Assembly (NCBI GenBank): GCA_030035585.1
Contig: CM057480.1
Coordinates: 7,061,001 to 7,125,000 of the forward strand
Direction of reading: 5' to 3'
Source of the DNA: Dugong dugon
Lineage: Eukaryota; Chordata; Mammalia; Sirenia; Dugongidae
Length of the DNA stretch: 64,000 nucleotides
The notes beneath the pieces were generated by a model. The model was given only the letters and a program-made list of their open reading frames with translations, was not told where the DNA came from and ran no database searches. Numbering within the stretch: the stretch's first letter is position 1; each line of letters opens with the position of its first letter. Made by a program: the position numbers and the translations under genes. This document shows, piece after piece, positions 32,836 through 45,006 of the stretch.

Positions 32836-33252
32836 TACATGTATATAAAATTTAAGAATACAATAATGGTTACAAACTTATGTACCCACAAATGCCAGGA
32901 AGGTAAGATACATAAACTCAGCAGGAAGAGCAGGAACGATGGCAAACAAGTAAACCTATGTCTTCTCGTAAGGGGTCAGTCTCTGCTCAGCTCCAGGCAA
33001 TTACTGCTAAATTGCAGGCCGGTTTGCCAGATCTTCCCCTCCTCCCACTGCCAGAAACTCAAGTTTGCACATGAAAACCTTGATGTTTCAATGAGAGCAA
33101 TAATTAAAGAGTTTTAAAACACCTCACAGGGCAAAACAACACACATCGTGGCTAGAATTTGCTCACAGGCTGATACTCATCAAGGGAACAAGATGGTCCA
33201 CTCAGAGGTGGCCGCTGGGAATTCCCTGCTCTCAAGGGGCGAACGTTTTAAA
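32836..33252. other. Unassigned intron 1 sequence
   Basis: No exon or repeat recognised next to exon 2. Confidence 0.35.
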
Positions 33253-33521
33253 TCACTTTCTGAGAGGAATCTGTTTCTCTGTAATGGTTTGAATGCCTGT
33301 ACAGGTAACAGACTCCAAATGTTACTGTTTCACCCTCTTTAGAGAGGGGAAGTTGACATTCTTTTATCTGCTTGATATTGTCTATAGTCACTTTCTGAGA
33401 GGAATCTGTTTCTCTGTAATGGTTTGAATGCCTGTGCAGGTAACAGACTCTAAAATGTTACTGTTTCACCCTCTTTAGAGAGGGGAAGTTGACATTCTTT
33501 TATCTGCTTGATATTGTCTAT
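33253..33521. repeat. Tandem duplication, two units of about 135 bp
   Basis: Unit 1 from 33253 ('tcactttctgagaggaatct') and unit 2 from 33388 are nearly identical; I count only a few differences (for example tgtacagg against tgtgcagg, and one extra A near 'ctaaaatg'). The sequence is not a recognised repeat family. Confidence 0.97.
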
Positions 33522-34339
33522 GAGTTCCAAAGAAAAGATGCTTAATGAAGATGTATTTTTGGTGCTTACATCTGTGGCAACAATATTTATTGAAAGTCAA
33601 GATGCACAAAACAGGATGTAATTTCTGGAAGTGTTACTAAATCTCACACTAATGGGTTTTTTTTTTTTTTTGGTCCGAATTCATCATAACTGACAGGTAA
33701 TCCATACACGTGTACCTGACGTTCAGTTGGATCAATAAGGCTGGTAAGAGACGTAATCGGGCTCAGTAGACTCCTGATTCAAAGCGAAAGGGTCAGCGGA
33801 GCCCTTGGTTGACGATTCACACAGGAAACCTAGGGGCTGAGGGAAGAGGCACCTCATATGAACTTCTGGTGTCTGTTTCTCCACGGGCATGCAGGGTTGA
33901 AGAATTTCCAGCACAGGCTTGCATCCAGCCTGTTTAGCTCAACTATCAGCTCCTGGCTCTGAATGCAAAACCGTTTTTCATTATTAAAGCAAGAGGAGCC
34001 CACTGTCTAGAGCTGCTTTGTCTAACGGGCTAGCGGTGGTTATCTTTCATACACAGGGACAATATCGTTAACTGAGCCATCTCTCAAAGGGCAGGGATAC
34101 TGGACCCATGACCTTGCCAGCAAACACAGAAAAAGAATGCCCCTATCAACAGAAGAATTTTTCTACCCGAGTCAATTTCCTAGGTAACTGAAACATATCC
34201 AGAAGCAACCCTTTTATCTCCTGCTGTAACCCGTTCTGAAGAAAACCACTCCACAAAACCTATTCACTTCCTGCTTCATGTGGGTGTACATATGACAACT
34301 CCTAGGCTTAATTTGCTTAGACTTAAAAAAATATTGTTT
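33522..34339. other. Unassigned intron 1 sequence
   Basis: No exon recognised; includes a poly-T of 14 at about 33659-33672. Confidence 0.35.
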
Positions 34340-34985
34340 GTTCTTTTCCTGGATAAGCATTTCTTTAAATTAAAACTTTTTATTGAATGATAAAGCTAAG
34401 ACTTTTTAAACATTCAAAAATGAAGAATGTAGGTAAAAAAAAAAAATTAACAGAGGAGTATATAAAGAAAGGACAACTCCAACCCTACCCACTAGTTCTA
34501 AATTTTCAAGAGAAACCAATACTATCAATTTTGTATCTATGTTTCCTTGCCTTTATAACCACTCCCCTGCACGTCCTTATACTTTTCCCTGATAAACATG
34601 GATCGCTCTGTACACATTGCCAGTAACTTGCTTTTTTTCAGTCAGCAATATTATGGAGGACATCCTTCCACGCTGCTACATAAAGATCTACGCCAATTTT
34701 AATGGTTACCCAGTTCTCCATAATTCATGTAACCAGCCCCCTACTGATGGAAATTTAGGTTGTCTCCTTATTGTTTGTAAGAAAAAAATGCCCCGAGAAT
34801 ATTCTTATATACCCGTGCATACCTGAATTCTAGGATAGATCCCTAGAAGTGGAATTTCCAGAATAGGGATATTGCCAAACACTCTCCAAAACCTCGTATT
34901 AATTTACCCTCTCACCAACGTATGGGTGCTCTTCCCATGCACCCGCACTAGCCTAAATTACTATGACTTCAATGATTCAAAGCCA
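34340..34985 (-). mobile_element. Old L1 3' region, antisense
   Basis: 'ggataagcatttctttaaat', 'cccctactgatggaaattta' and 'gatagatccctagaagtgga' follow the reverse of an ancient L1. A short (GA)n run lies at 34994-35010. Confidence 0.65.
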
Positions 34986-35051
34986 GACTGAAAAGAGAGA
35001 GAGAGAGAGATCCCATATTGTGCCTTTCACTGCTTTATTTGAAGACAGCAT

Positions 35052-35870
35052 AGAGAATGGGGCATCAGGATTGGAGGAAGACTATTAACAGCCTGCATTA
35101 TGCAGATGACACAACTTTGCTTGCTGAAAAGTGAAGAGGACTTGAAGCACTTACTAGTGAAGATCAGAGACCACAGCCTTCAGTATGGATTACATCTCAA
35201 CATAAAGAAAAAAAAATCTTCACAACTGGACCAATAAGCAACATCATGATAAACGGGGAAAAGAGTTGTCAACGATTTCATTTTACTTGGATCCATAATC
35301 AATGCCCATGGAAGCAGCAGTCAGGAAATCAAACGACATAGTGCATTGGGCAAATCTGCTGCAAAAGACCTCTTTAAAGTGCTAAAAAGCAAAGATGTCA
35401 CCTTGAAGACTAAGGTGTGCTTGACCCAAGCCATGATGTTTTCAATTGCCTCATATGCATGCAAAAGCTGGATAATGAGTAAGGAAGACCAAAGAAGAAA
35501 TGATGCTTTGAACTGTGGTGTTGGTGAAGAATAGTGAACATACCATGGACTGCCAAAAGAATGAACAAATCTGTCTTGGAAGAAGTACAGCCAGAACGCT
35601 CCTTAAAAGCAAGGATGGTGAGACTATGTCTCACATACTTTGGACATGTTATCAGAAGGGATCAGTCCCTGGAGAAGGACATCATGCTTGGTAAACTAGA
35701 GAGTCAATGAAAAAGAGGAAGACCCTCAACGAGATGGACTGACACAGTGGCTGCAACAATGGGCTCAAGCATAACAATGATTGTGAGGCTGGCATAGGAC
35801 CAGGCAGTGTACATAGGGTTGCTAGCAGTCAGAGCCGACTTGACAGCACCTAATAACAATAACAACATAG
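35052..35870 (+). mobile_element. RTE-class LINE, RT palm to 3' end, sense
   Basis: Carries YADD at 35099-35110 followed by TTLL, then C-terminal landmarks (MMFSIASYACKSWIMSKED). Frames are broken (for example a stop right after LLAEK). Ends in a TAACAATAACAAC tail. Confidence 0.9.
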
Positions 35871-36165
35871 AGAAAAACGTACAAATCCTAAGTGAACAGC
35901 TTGATAAATTTTCACAAACTGAACACACCTGGGTAACTAGTGCCCAGATCAAGAAACAGAACATGACCTCTGCCCTGCTTCACCCTCGCTTCTCTCCACC
36001 AAGGGTAATAACTATTCTGATTTCTATCACTCTGGATTACATTTACCTGTTTTTGAACTTCAGATAAATGGAATTATATAGTATGTACTCTGACCTCTGG
36101 CTTCTTTCCCTAACACTGTGAGATCATCCATGATGCTGAAATTGGTTCATTTGTTCTTCTGGCTA
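35871..36165 (-). mobile_element. Old L1 3' region, antisense
   Basis: 'agtgcccagatcaagaaaca', 'gaacttcagataaatggaat' and 'atagtatgtactctgacctc' follow the same old L1 type as 136-598. Confidence 0.7.
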
Positions 36166-36171
36166 TTATTT

Positions 36172-36365
36172 CTCAGGGGCTCTCAACTTGAGGGAGCATC
36201 AGAATCGCCTGGTCTGACCACCCAAACCACAGACCACCTGGTCCCACCCCCCCACAGTTGGCGACTTAGTAGTTCTAAAATGTTAAGAGTCTGCATTTCT
36301 AACAAGCTTCCCGGTGATGCTGATGCTGTGGGTCCAGGGACTACATTTTCTGAACCACTGTACTG
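36172..36365 (-). mobile_element. MER5A-like hAT element, antisense
   Basis: 'gagggagcatcagaatcgcc', 'tgcatttctaacaagcttcc' and 'ggtccagggactacattttc' in the expected order. Confidence 0.78.
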
Positions 36366-36459
36366 TTTTCACTTGGACTTTCCTGATCAGTGGTGAGAAT
36401 GGTAGATTGTCTTTTCAAATACTTACTAGCCACTTAGAGCTCTTCTCTTATTTATTGAT

Positions 36460-36679
36460 GACCAAATCAAACCAAACCAAACTGATTGCCATAGAGTCGT
36501 TTCCAACTCACAGTGACCCTAAAGGACAGAGAAGAACTGCTCCAAAGGGTTTCCAAGGCTGTAAATCTTTACAGGAGCAGATTGCCACGTCTTTCTCCCA
36601 CGCAGCAGCTGGTGGGTTCATCCGCTGACCTTTCTGTTAGCAGCCGAGTGCTTAACCATTGTGCCGCCAGGGCTCCTTC
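36460..36679 (-). mobile_element. AfroSINE, long form, with target-site duplication
   Basis: Antisense; long-form block 'caggagcagattgccacgtc'. tatttattgat is present at 36449-36459 and 36680-36690. Confidence 0.93.
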
Positions 36680-36724
36680 TATTTATTGATAGGCTTTAAA
36701 AAATCATCTTCATAGAGATTTGTA

Positions 36725-37175
36725 TGAGGTGTTTACATAAGAGAGATAGTAGCCTGCTATATATGTGGCAATTCTTTTTCCCATCCAGCTTTGTTTTTAA
36801 CTTTGTGGAGCCTTTTGTCATATGGAAGTTTCAAATTTTTACACAGTTAACTGGTCACTCCTTAAACCTAAGGAGTGTTCCTGTCTGTTTAGAAAGGTTT
36901 TCCTCTTCAGGAAGGTTTTCATCAACACAAGGTTATAAAAATATTTCCAAAAATTTTCTTGTAGTTTTGTATGCTTAGATCTTTAATCCAACTGTGATTG
37001 AATTCTACATACAGTATGAGGGTTGATTTTATTTTTTTATAGCAAACAGTCAGTTGATCTAACATCATATATTGGTGACTTTTTATATATTGGGTCGTTT
37101 TCTGGAATCCTTCTCCTATTCCGTTCATCTATGTTCACTGCTGCGCCAGCATGTATTTCAGGATTCTTGGCAAAG
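36725..37175 (-). mobile_element. Old L1 ORF2-region fragment, antisense
   Basis: 'ggttataaaaatatttccaa', 'agatctttaatccaactgtg' and 'acagtatgagggttgatttt' mirror the L1 RT C-terminal region. Confidence 0.6.
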
Positions 37176-37556
37176 GTGTTAGACTGAGCACATTAATCTA
37201 ATTTTTCTCCCTCCCAAAACTCTTTCAAAATTACTACAAGGATGGGGTGACTATGAAAAGGGGCAAAAGTAACAGATTTTTGGAAGCTTGGAATGCATAT
37301 GGCCAAGAGGTAACTGACTTAGCTACCAGAGAAAGATGACTCCTAAACTTGTTAACAGAGAAAGTCATGAACCAAACCAACCTTGCTGCAAAGTCTGGAA
37401 AGGCTCAGGAACTCACAGCACCAGGTACCTCTGGCACTGGGAGTGAAGGGGGTGTGTGTTTAAAATAAGGAGGATTGGCGGAATGTTGTTTGAAAAGAGC
37501 TCAGTCCTTATCTCCTGCTCCATCTCTGTCATCAGTCTGGAAGTTTATTCCCTAGA
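37176..37556. other. Unassigned intron 1 sequence
   Basis: No exon or repeat recognised. Confidence 0.35.
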
Positions 37557-37770
37557 CCAGGGTTTCTCAACCTCAGCCCTATTGAGGTTTTGGGCCAGGT
37601 AATTCTTTGTTGTGCACGGGGGCTGTCCTGTTCATTACAGGATGTTTAGCAGCATACTTGGCCTCCACCCACTAGATATCAGTAGCATCCCTAGATGTGA
37701 CAATCAAAAATGTCTCCAGACATCGCCAAATGTCCCCTGCAATGAAAAATCACCCTTCATTGAAAACTAC
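37557..37770. mobile_element. MER20-like hAT element
   Basis: 'agggtttctcaacctcagcc', 'gaggttttgggccaggtaat', 'gatgtttagcagcatacttg' and 'aaaatgtctccagacatcgc' match the element in order. Its right end is cut by the AfroSINE that follows and resumes near 38476 ('aagaactact'). Confidence 0.85.
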
Positions 37771-38474
37771 TTGTTGTTATGGTGTTTTGTGCCGTTGAGT
37801 CAATTCCGACTCATAGTGACCCTATAGGACAGAGCAGAACTGCCCTACAGGGTTTCCAAGGCTATAATCTTTATAAAAGCAGACTGTCACATCTTTCTTC
37901 CACAGAGTGGCTCATGGGTTCAGACCACTGGCCTTTCATTTAGCCAGGGCCTCGAATGGTTTTGAACCGGTTCAGTCATGGCCAAGGAAGTGAAACAGGA
38001 ACAGATCTGCATTTTTAAAATTTGGGTGATCCAGAACCATAGCCAGAACAGGAAAAACTACAGGACAAAGGCCTGGAATGGGAGATGTGGAAGAGGCATA
38101 GTGAGCCCTATCAGAAGCCTGATACGTGAGATTGGATTATTGCCAAGACTGAGGAGAGCAACACACATTCAAAGCAGTCCAGTCGGCTGCCACCTTTGAG
38201 CAGGGCACTGCTGTTTCTGACTCTGCACAAGATCCGATAGGCAAGAAATTTGGTTGCTATGCAACGTGGATGCTGCCCTTGTTTTCCAAAAGGGAGATTA
38301 AGTTTCTAGAAGGGCTTAGACCTATAATTTTTCCCATTCTGGTTATGGTTTCAGTTCACCCAAAATTTTAAATTGTTCTAGTGTTGCTTCCTTGGCCATG
38401 ACTGAACTGGGAAGAACTGGTTGGAAGTTTTGGTTAGTAGCTGAGAGCTTAACCATTGCACCACCAGGGCTCCT
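37771..38474 (-). mobile_element. AfroSINE split by a DNA transposon
   Basis: Antisense SINE parts lie at 37771-37943 (tail and body) and 38430-38474 (reverse head, 'cattgcaccaccagggctcc'). Together they make one long-form SINE. The gap 37944-38429 is a separate insertion. Confidence 0.88.
37944..38429. mobile_element. Non-autonomous DNA transposon with long terminal inverted repeats, inserted in an AfroSINE
   Basis: About 486 bases. The left arm (about 37955-38070, 'ggttcagtcatggccaagga', 'aaaatttgggtgatccagaa', 'ccatagccagaacaggaaaa') is the reverse complement of the right arm (about 38310-38425, 'tccttggccatgactgaac'), giving imperfect TIRs of over 100 bases. Outer ends are less matched. 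Flanking 8-mers tcatttag and ttggttag are weakly similar, so the insertion mechanism (hAT-like or other) is open. No transposase. Confidence 0.75.
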
Positions 38475-38479
38475 TAAGA

Positions 38480-38849
38480 ACTACTCTAAAGAAGGTAAAA
38501 GAAAATAGCGTGTCTCTGGATTGAGGGACGGAGTTGAAGGTTTGAGTGTCGTACTAAAAACAAGGTGTTTCAATGACTGTCAGTACTCAATATGAAGGAC
38601 TTCCCTGCCCACTCTCTTCCCCCTCTAATCTCTCATCATTTCTTCTATACTTGGCTCTTAGAATACTGACAGCCAGGCCTCCACTAGCACAAGAGAAGAG
38701 ACCTAAATATACTGACTTTGGGGACTCCCCAGTACACAGCCAGCTGGATCCTTTTACAATCACATTCAAAGTTGATAAGCCCCACCCATATGCTCAGAGA
38801 CTCCAAACAACTTCGCACTTCTAAACCATAGGTAAACAACCAAGGTTGT
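38480..38849. other. Unassigned intron 1 sequence
   Basis: The open frame at 38573-38824 has no familiar domain. No exon called. Confidence 0.35.
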
Positions 38850-40140
38850 GAGCTCTACAAAGAGAATGAAGCCTATGACAGGGCAGTGAACTGTGACCAA
38901 AAAAACAAACAAAATAAAGTAACTTTGAAGAGAGAAGAGAACCCACCCCCAAAAAAATCATCAGTATCCTCTGAGAGAAAAAGATATAATAGTATAACAG
39001 AAACAGGAAGTTATAAGGACACATTCAGAGAACAAAAATAATTTTTGGAAATTAAAAATAGGATAGCACAAATTGAAACCTTAATAAAAATACTGCAAGA
39101 TAAAATTTAGAAAACTTCACAGAAAGGAGAGGAAAAAGAGATGATAAACCAGGAGAGAGAGGGTATGAAAATTAGAGGATAGGCTCAGGAGGTCAAATAT
39201 CTGATTAAGTTCCCAGAACAGAAACTGGAGAAAATGAAGAGAGAGAAATCAACCAGAAAATAATTCAAGAAAACATCCCAAAATCTAAGAACATAAATTT
39301 CTGTATAGAAAACACTCATCCAAGTACCCAGCTCAATGAATGAAAATAAACCCAAACCAAGGTACAACATGGGACTTCAGAATTCTAGGGACAAAGAGGA
39401 AATTCTTTAAACAACCAATGGTCAAACAGCTCTCCTATGAAGGATCAGGGACAAGAATGGCTTTTAACCTTTTCTAGAAGCAAACTGGATGTTAAAAGAC
39501 AATGGAGCAATACTTTCAAATTTCTGAAGGAAAATGATTTCCAGCCTAGAAATTACTCAGCAAAGTTACTGACAAAGAGCAAGAAAAGAATAAATTTTAT
39601 TTCTGACACTCAATGTCTAAAAAATTTACTTTCTCCTATGCATTCTTCCTCAGGAATATACTGAAGGATATGACCCACCAAAACGAGGGTGTAAACTAAG
39701 AAAAAGGAAACATGGAATAGAGCAACAGAACTACATAGGAGAGATGTGAAAGTAAGTCCAAGCCTCACAGGTACACCAGATATGAACATAATCAGACCAG
39801 ATTGGAGCAGTGATTCAAGACAGACATTTTAACAGCTGTCATCACCAGGCCTTATGTCATTTTACTTTCTATTTAACTCATTGAAGCTATTAGAGAACAC
39901 GCTCCACCAAAACGAGGAAGTAAACCAAGAAAGAGATGACAAGGGATCCAGGAAACAAGGAACTCAACCCAAGAGAAAGGCAAAGGGAATTCCAAGGTTG
40001 GCAGTGAAGGGAGGTCCCCAGGAGAGACACATTCAATACAAAAACTGGAACTATCTGATATGATTAGTCTTGTGGGAAACTTCACTGAGAGGTTCTTGGA
40101 AAATGTGAGGCAAATTAGTTACAAAGGAAACTAAGCAAAA
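38850..40140 (+). pseudogene. HAL1/old-L1 ORF1-derived remnant
   Basis: Sense L1 ORF1 sequence. The frame at 39437-39664 contains FKFLKENDFQPRNYSAKL, the conserved end of the L1 ORF1 RNA-binding region. Upstream nucleotide blocks match the coiled-coil part. The 'accaaaacgagg...gtaaac' motif occurs twice (39680s and 39900s). No long frame remains. HAL1 is the likeliest family because no ORF2 follows. Confidence 0.65.
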
Positions 40141-41171
40141 AAAAAAAGAAAGGCAATGATGAACTTCAGGAAAAAACCAAAAGAAAGAAATCATTGTTTA
40201 CTATAACCCTCAGCTCTAAATAATATTTGCATAGGGATGATAATATAAACACTGAATACTGATTTAAACAAATTACAACATGGGGAAGGGAAGCAGTGGG
40301 GATGGTAGTATAATGGGAAGTTACCAATTAACATGTAAAATTGAATCAGAAGACAGTAGCACATGTATTATTTATAAATATAGACATGGGTAAAGCCAGA
40401 GGTTTCTCAGGTGGCTGTCTCCAGGAAAGGGGGCTGCTGGAGTAAGGAGGTATGGGGTGACAACTGTTTGTTACAAGCCTTTTAGCACTACAGGTGTCTG
40501 GCCATCCTACTGCACTCTTAACACTTAGCCACCTGATTCCCTAGCATTTTCTGGCTAAAACAGTCACATCACCTGCAATGAGGGAAGTTTGATGCTTTGC
40601 AAATATTTATATCACTTTTTTTTTCTTGTGTTATTGTACTGACTACAATCTTCGGAACTATCTTCCAGAACAGAAGTGACAGTGATCATCCTCGTTTTAT
40701 TCTAACATCTTCATTGTTCATTTTGATGTTTTACTTTGTGTGAGGTTTGTTGTTGGTTTTTGATAGATGATCTTTATTAAGCTAAAGATTTCTCCTTTTT
40801 AGTGATAAGATGTTTCTTCTCCTTCCTCCCCTTTAAGAATTAGGGTTATGAGCTCAATCGAATGCATTTTCCGTATCTCTTTTTTAAAATTAAACACTGT
40901 CTTCCTAATATAGCTAAACCTTTTGCTGACCTAGGGTCATCACAAACATCACATATGTCAATTACTGCTCTGTGCTGTAGAACCTAATTGCTCTTGTACC
41001 TACTCTGAATGGTACCAGACATCTGTGGTCTGCTATGAACAAATTTTTAAAAATTAAAAATGACCAACTGTTACTTCTTGTGGCTCTCCATGAGCTGATT
41101 GTAATAGCCTTCCTCTGCCTCTGTGTGTACACCCCTCACACACGTACATCTCCTTTATTTTAATATCCTAC
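40141..41171. other. Mostly unassigned intron 1 sequence, possible old L1 at 40590-40900
   Basis: 40590-40900 has weak similarity to reverse L1 ORF2 ('agaagtgacagtgatcatcc'). The rest is AT-rich with no exon. Confidence 0.35.
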
Positions 41172-41386
41172 GGACTAGTATCTGTGTGGCACAGATGGTT
41201 AAATGTTCGACTAGTAGCTGAAAGGTTAGCAGTTTGAGCCCACCCAGAGGCGCTTTGGAAGAAAGCCCTAGCTATCTGCTTCCAAAAGGTCACAGCCTTG
41301 AAAATCCCCTGAAGTAGTTCTACTCTGCACATATGGGGTCACCCTGAGTTGGAATGGACTCGATGGGCAACTAACAGCAACAACGA
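41172..41386 (+). mobile_element. AfroSINE, older long form
   Basis: 'ccacccagaggcgctttgga' block and 'gagttggaatggactcgatg' tail followed by 'caactaacagcaacaac'. Confidence 0.88.
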
Positions 41387-41519
41387 GAAAACAGATGTCC
41401 TAGATTTTTATAGTCATACTGAAAGACACAGTAAGTTTGTCAGTGAGCACCTCTCCTACGGAATCAAGCTCATGAGCAGCTTTCTGGGCCTCAAAGGAAT
41501 TATCTCCTAGCTTTGTTAA

Positions 41520-42220
41520 AAGAGTCTCATTTATTCAAATATTTATGAGCATCTACTACAAGCCATGGACTATTCCAGGCACTGCTGGAGGGCAGGGTGT
41601 GCTACACTGTTACAGCATACAAGTTAGCCAATTTCTGCTGTTAGCCTCTATTGAAAGGAGCACCATTACTGACTATATCTGTGCTTCAGCCTTAACAAGA
41701 CAGGTGACTTTAGATGATTAACTAGGCTACCCCAGGAGCAATGTACCAGCTGTTCCTAGCTGGCGTTGTCCAGGAGAGTAGAATTATTTCAGGGGTAAGC
41801 TCAGCACGTCTCTCAAATATCTCCTAGGACTTTAAATTACTTATCATATAAATTCCTTACAATGAAGTAGTGCTAGAAACCACTATTGTGGATTTACTCT
41901 TATGTATCCTGCAAGGAGAGAATCATACAATATTCTTGACTATGCCTGGCTGCTCCTCTGAGATGTGGTTAATATGGCACACACATGGCAACATTAATTC
42001 ATTCAACATCTCATTGAGTTCTCACTGGAGGTACAATGGTGGGGTTAAAACAGACATGGTCTCTATCCCCCAAGATGGTATGTTAATATTTAACTGTAAA
42101 TTGTGATAAGTCCTATGAAAGGAAACTAGGCTGATAGGAGAACGTAAAGGACAAGGAATTGACCAAGTCTGGATGGCTAAGAAAGGCTTTAGAGGAAGTT
42201 TGAGATTTAAATAGATTAAC
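41520..42220 (+). mobile_element. L2-like LINE fragment
   Basis: 'catttattcaaatatttatg', 'ctattccaggcactgctgga' and later 'ggctaagaaaggctttagag' follow an L2 layout. Limits uncertain. Confidence 0.45.
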
Positions 42221-42225
42221 AGGAG

Positions 42226-42654
42226 TTGCTGTTGTTAGTTGCCATCAAGTTGGCTCCAACTCATGGTAACCTCATGTATAACAGAACAAAATGCCGCCCG
42301 GTCCTGCGCCATCCTCAGGATTGTTAGTATGTTTGAGCTCACTGTTGGGCTATTGTCTCAATTCATCTCATTGAGGGTTTCCCTCATTTTCACTGACCCT
42401 CTGCTTTACCAAACATGATGTCCTTTTCTAGCGATTGATCTTTCCTGATGATATGTCCAAAGTAAGTGAGTCAAAGTCTCTCCATCCTTGCTTTTAATAC
42501 TGATTTGTTCATTCTTTTGGCAGTCCATTCAATATTCTCTGCCAACACCATAGTTCGAATGCAACAATTCTTTTGCTCTCTTTTTCCACTATCCAACTTC
42601 CACATGCATATGAGGTGATAGAAAAGACCATGGTTTGGGCCAAATGCACATTAG
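42226..42654 (-). mobile_element. RTE-class LINE 3' end, antisense
   Basis: Starts 'gttgctgttgttagttgcca', passes 'tgatatgtccaaagtaagtg' and 'cacatgcatatgaggtgata'. More diverged than the other copies and lacks a readable frame. Confidence 0.88.
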
Positions 42655-42659
42655 GATGG

Positions 42660-43170
42660 TGGAGGGAATGCAAAGGTGTGAGACACACACTCCATCTGGT
42701 GATGGGGGTCTTCTATAGGCCCTGGTCTTACAGATTAAGACTAGACAGCAGCCCAGTTCCAGAGGAGGCTGACCCACGGTCTGGCAGCTGACACCAATCT
42801 TCATGGAAGGCACCTTTTCTCAAAGTCAAGACTCATTCCATAGTGGTTTGAGGGTCATAGAATGTTAGTTTGAAATTGATAAACCCATCATTTTAGAGAC
42901 TCAGAGAAACTGAGTCAAGAGAAGTTCAGGAGATGTTCACAAGCAATCACTCTAGCGTCACAGAGCTAGTTAGTGGTCAAAGCAGAAATAGTGTCCAGCT
43001 GTGACTTCTAGTCTGGTACTACTTTAATTCATAGCATAGAGTCTATGGGGAGATTACTTTACCCCCTCATCCTCTCCCTCTTCTTGCCCTACTTCTCTAC
43101 TCTCTGGCTGGGTGCTGCTACCACGTGGTAACGGCTGACTGAGAGGCAGAGCTTGCTAGTGGGGAAAATC
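42660..43170. other. Unassigned intron 1 sequence
   Basis: No exon or repeat recognised. Confidence 0.35.
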
Positions 43171-43172
43171 AC

Positions 43173-43852
43173 ATACAGTCACCTGTTGCTTAATGTCTAT
43201 AATATGTTCTGTGAAACAGGACATTATGTGATTTGGATGTTGAGTGAACACCACATTATATACTTAGCAAAGCTATATGGGATACCTTTTGTTTCACTTC
43301 CAAATCGATACTTCTCCTTTGCCTCTTGCTGCTGCTATCACTAACACTGGTTTTGGGAGCCGCGATGCACTTTATGGTAATATTTTCGAAAGAAAATTAA
43401 ACAGAGAGAGATAATGCTACAACACTCAAGAGATGTGCAATACACGAGATTGGATGATGCCGCCTACGAGTTGAGGCATACACTGCTATTTCGTAAACTT
43501 TTTATTTGTAAGCAGGAAAGTTCACATTAAAATAACAATTGAAAGTACAGTACAGTATATACGTAAGCCAGTAACACAGGCGTTTTTTAGGACCAGCAAG
43601 ACATATGTGTTATAGGTTACATATGTACTGTACCATTATTTGCCTGGCAACGCAATCGCTTTGTATACAAGAGACATGACATACACGTGTTGTGTGTGGG
43701 AAGCTGTTGCGTTTGCTATGTCCAATTACGTCTGCTACATTCTGTTCTCCAATCAGGATTTCTGAACTCTTTTATAACCTTACGGCATCACAGATGTATA
43801 TGTGGTCAGATGTTGCCTGAATGGATGTTACATGGCGCATGAATGTACTCTG
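43173..43852. mobile_element. Tigger-like DNA transposon remnant
   Basis: 'cagtcacctgttgcttaatg' at the left and 'gttacatggcgcatgaatg' at the right are inverted termini of the type 'cagtcatgtgccgcttaac'. Interior has no open transposase frame. Confidence 0.6.
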
Positions 43853-43854
43853 GA

Positions 43855-44035
43855 CTCAGGACAACTGGGTCTACTCCCTGCCCTTGCACAAATTACTAAC
43901 CCATAAAGTGGAGATACAGAAACTGTCCACGTAGGACTGCAGACGGACAAAATGAGTTAAGGACTGTATGTGCAACAGTGCCTGGTACAAGACAGGCACT
44001 GGGTCAGCTATTACTACTATGCTAACATTATTACC
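43855..44035 (+). mobile_element. MIR
   Basis: 'cccttgcacaaattactaac' and 'acagtgcctggtacaagaca' in the MIR order. Confidence 0.65.
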
Positions 44036-45006
44036 AGGGTTTACAATGACTCTTAGAGCCTCCCTCTCCCTTCCTTTTTCAGGTAGAGAGCTTCCTTTTC
44101 ACTGTCATTCAAGATTTTTACACTTAAATGGGGCTACGGAATTGTCTCTGCTACTTTCAGCTCTCTGGACATCTGGACTGGACTTGAGGGCTATCCTATG
44201 AACAATAATACTACCACGATATCAAGCTAAATGAATCACAAGTTGGAAGTGTTTTGACTCATGAGTTCTGTCCTCCCTGCCCAACGTGGACACCCTCAGT
44301 ACTGCAAGGTCCACCCCAATGCCACGGTTACCACGTGCTCTATTCCTATTTGGTCAAATGGTATAATGCTGATGCTATCTGGTCTGGTAGAAAGATTCCG
44401 GCTTTGGAATTTTACCAGCTGTACAACTCAGCAAATCACTTTCATTCGTTTATCCAATAATTATTGAGCACCTAAGGGTGCCAAGACCTGGGTAATAGTA
44501 ATAGCGTAATGTCTATTATAGAGTAAAGAAATTAGGTGCTTCACATTATCTTCCATCATTTAACCCTTGCAGCAGCCTTCTGGAGTAACTTTTATCGTCA
44601 CCATTTTGCAGTTGGGGAAACAGAGGCACAGTGAGTTAAATAACTTAGCCCAAGTTTTTAACCATTGTGCTATATAGTATTAATAACACACCTCAAATCA
44701 TTTAGCTTTTCTGTCCCTCAGTTTCATCGTTTATAGTACACAGATAATATTTATTTTCTAAAACCCATGTAATGAGACAATATGCTCTATAAATGGTAAC
44801 TACTATTATAATTAATAACCAAAGAAACAGTAATTTAGCAGACTATAAAACTGCCCTAGAGGAATAGCGATGTACAATGGTGAAGATGGGGTTGTTGAAA
44901 GATAAAAAAGCTAGCTCCAGTTCTGTCTCCTTGCTTGAGTTAGGGATATAGCATTACCTAGAACGCCACCAGCCAGCCCCTGCCAAGTGCAGGCCTCTGG
45001 GCATAA
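44036..45006. other. Unassigned intron 1 sequence with weak L2/MIR traces
   Basis: L2-like 'ttattgagcacctaagggtg' near 44461 and MIR-like 'gtccctcagtttcatcgttt' near 44712. No exon. Confidence 0.4.

Noticed and set aside
33253..33521. CRISPR-like direct repeats
   Set aside because: Only two adjacent long units without spacers, in a vertebrate genome; a plain tandem duplication.
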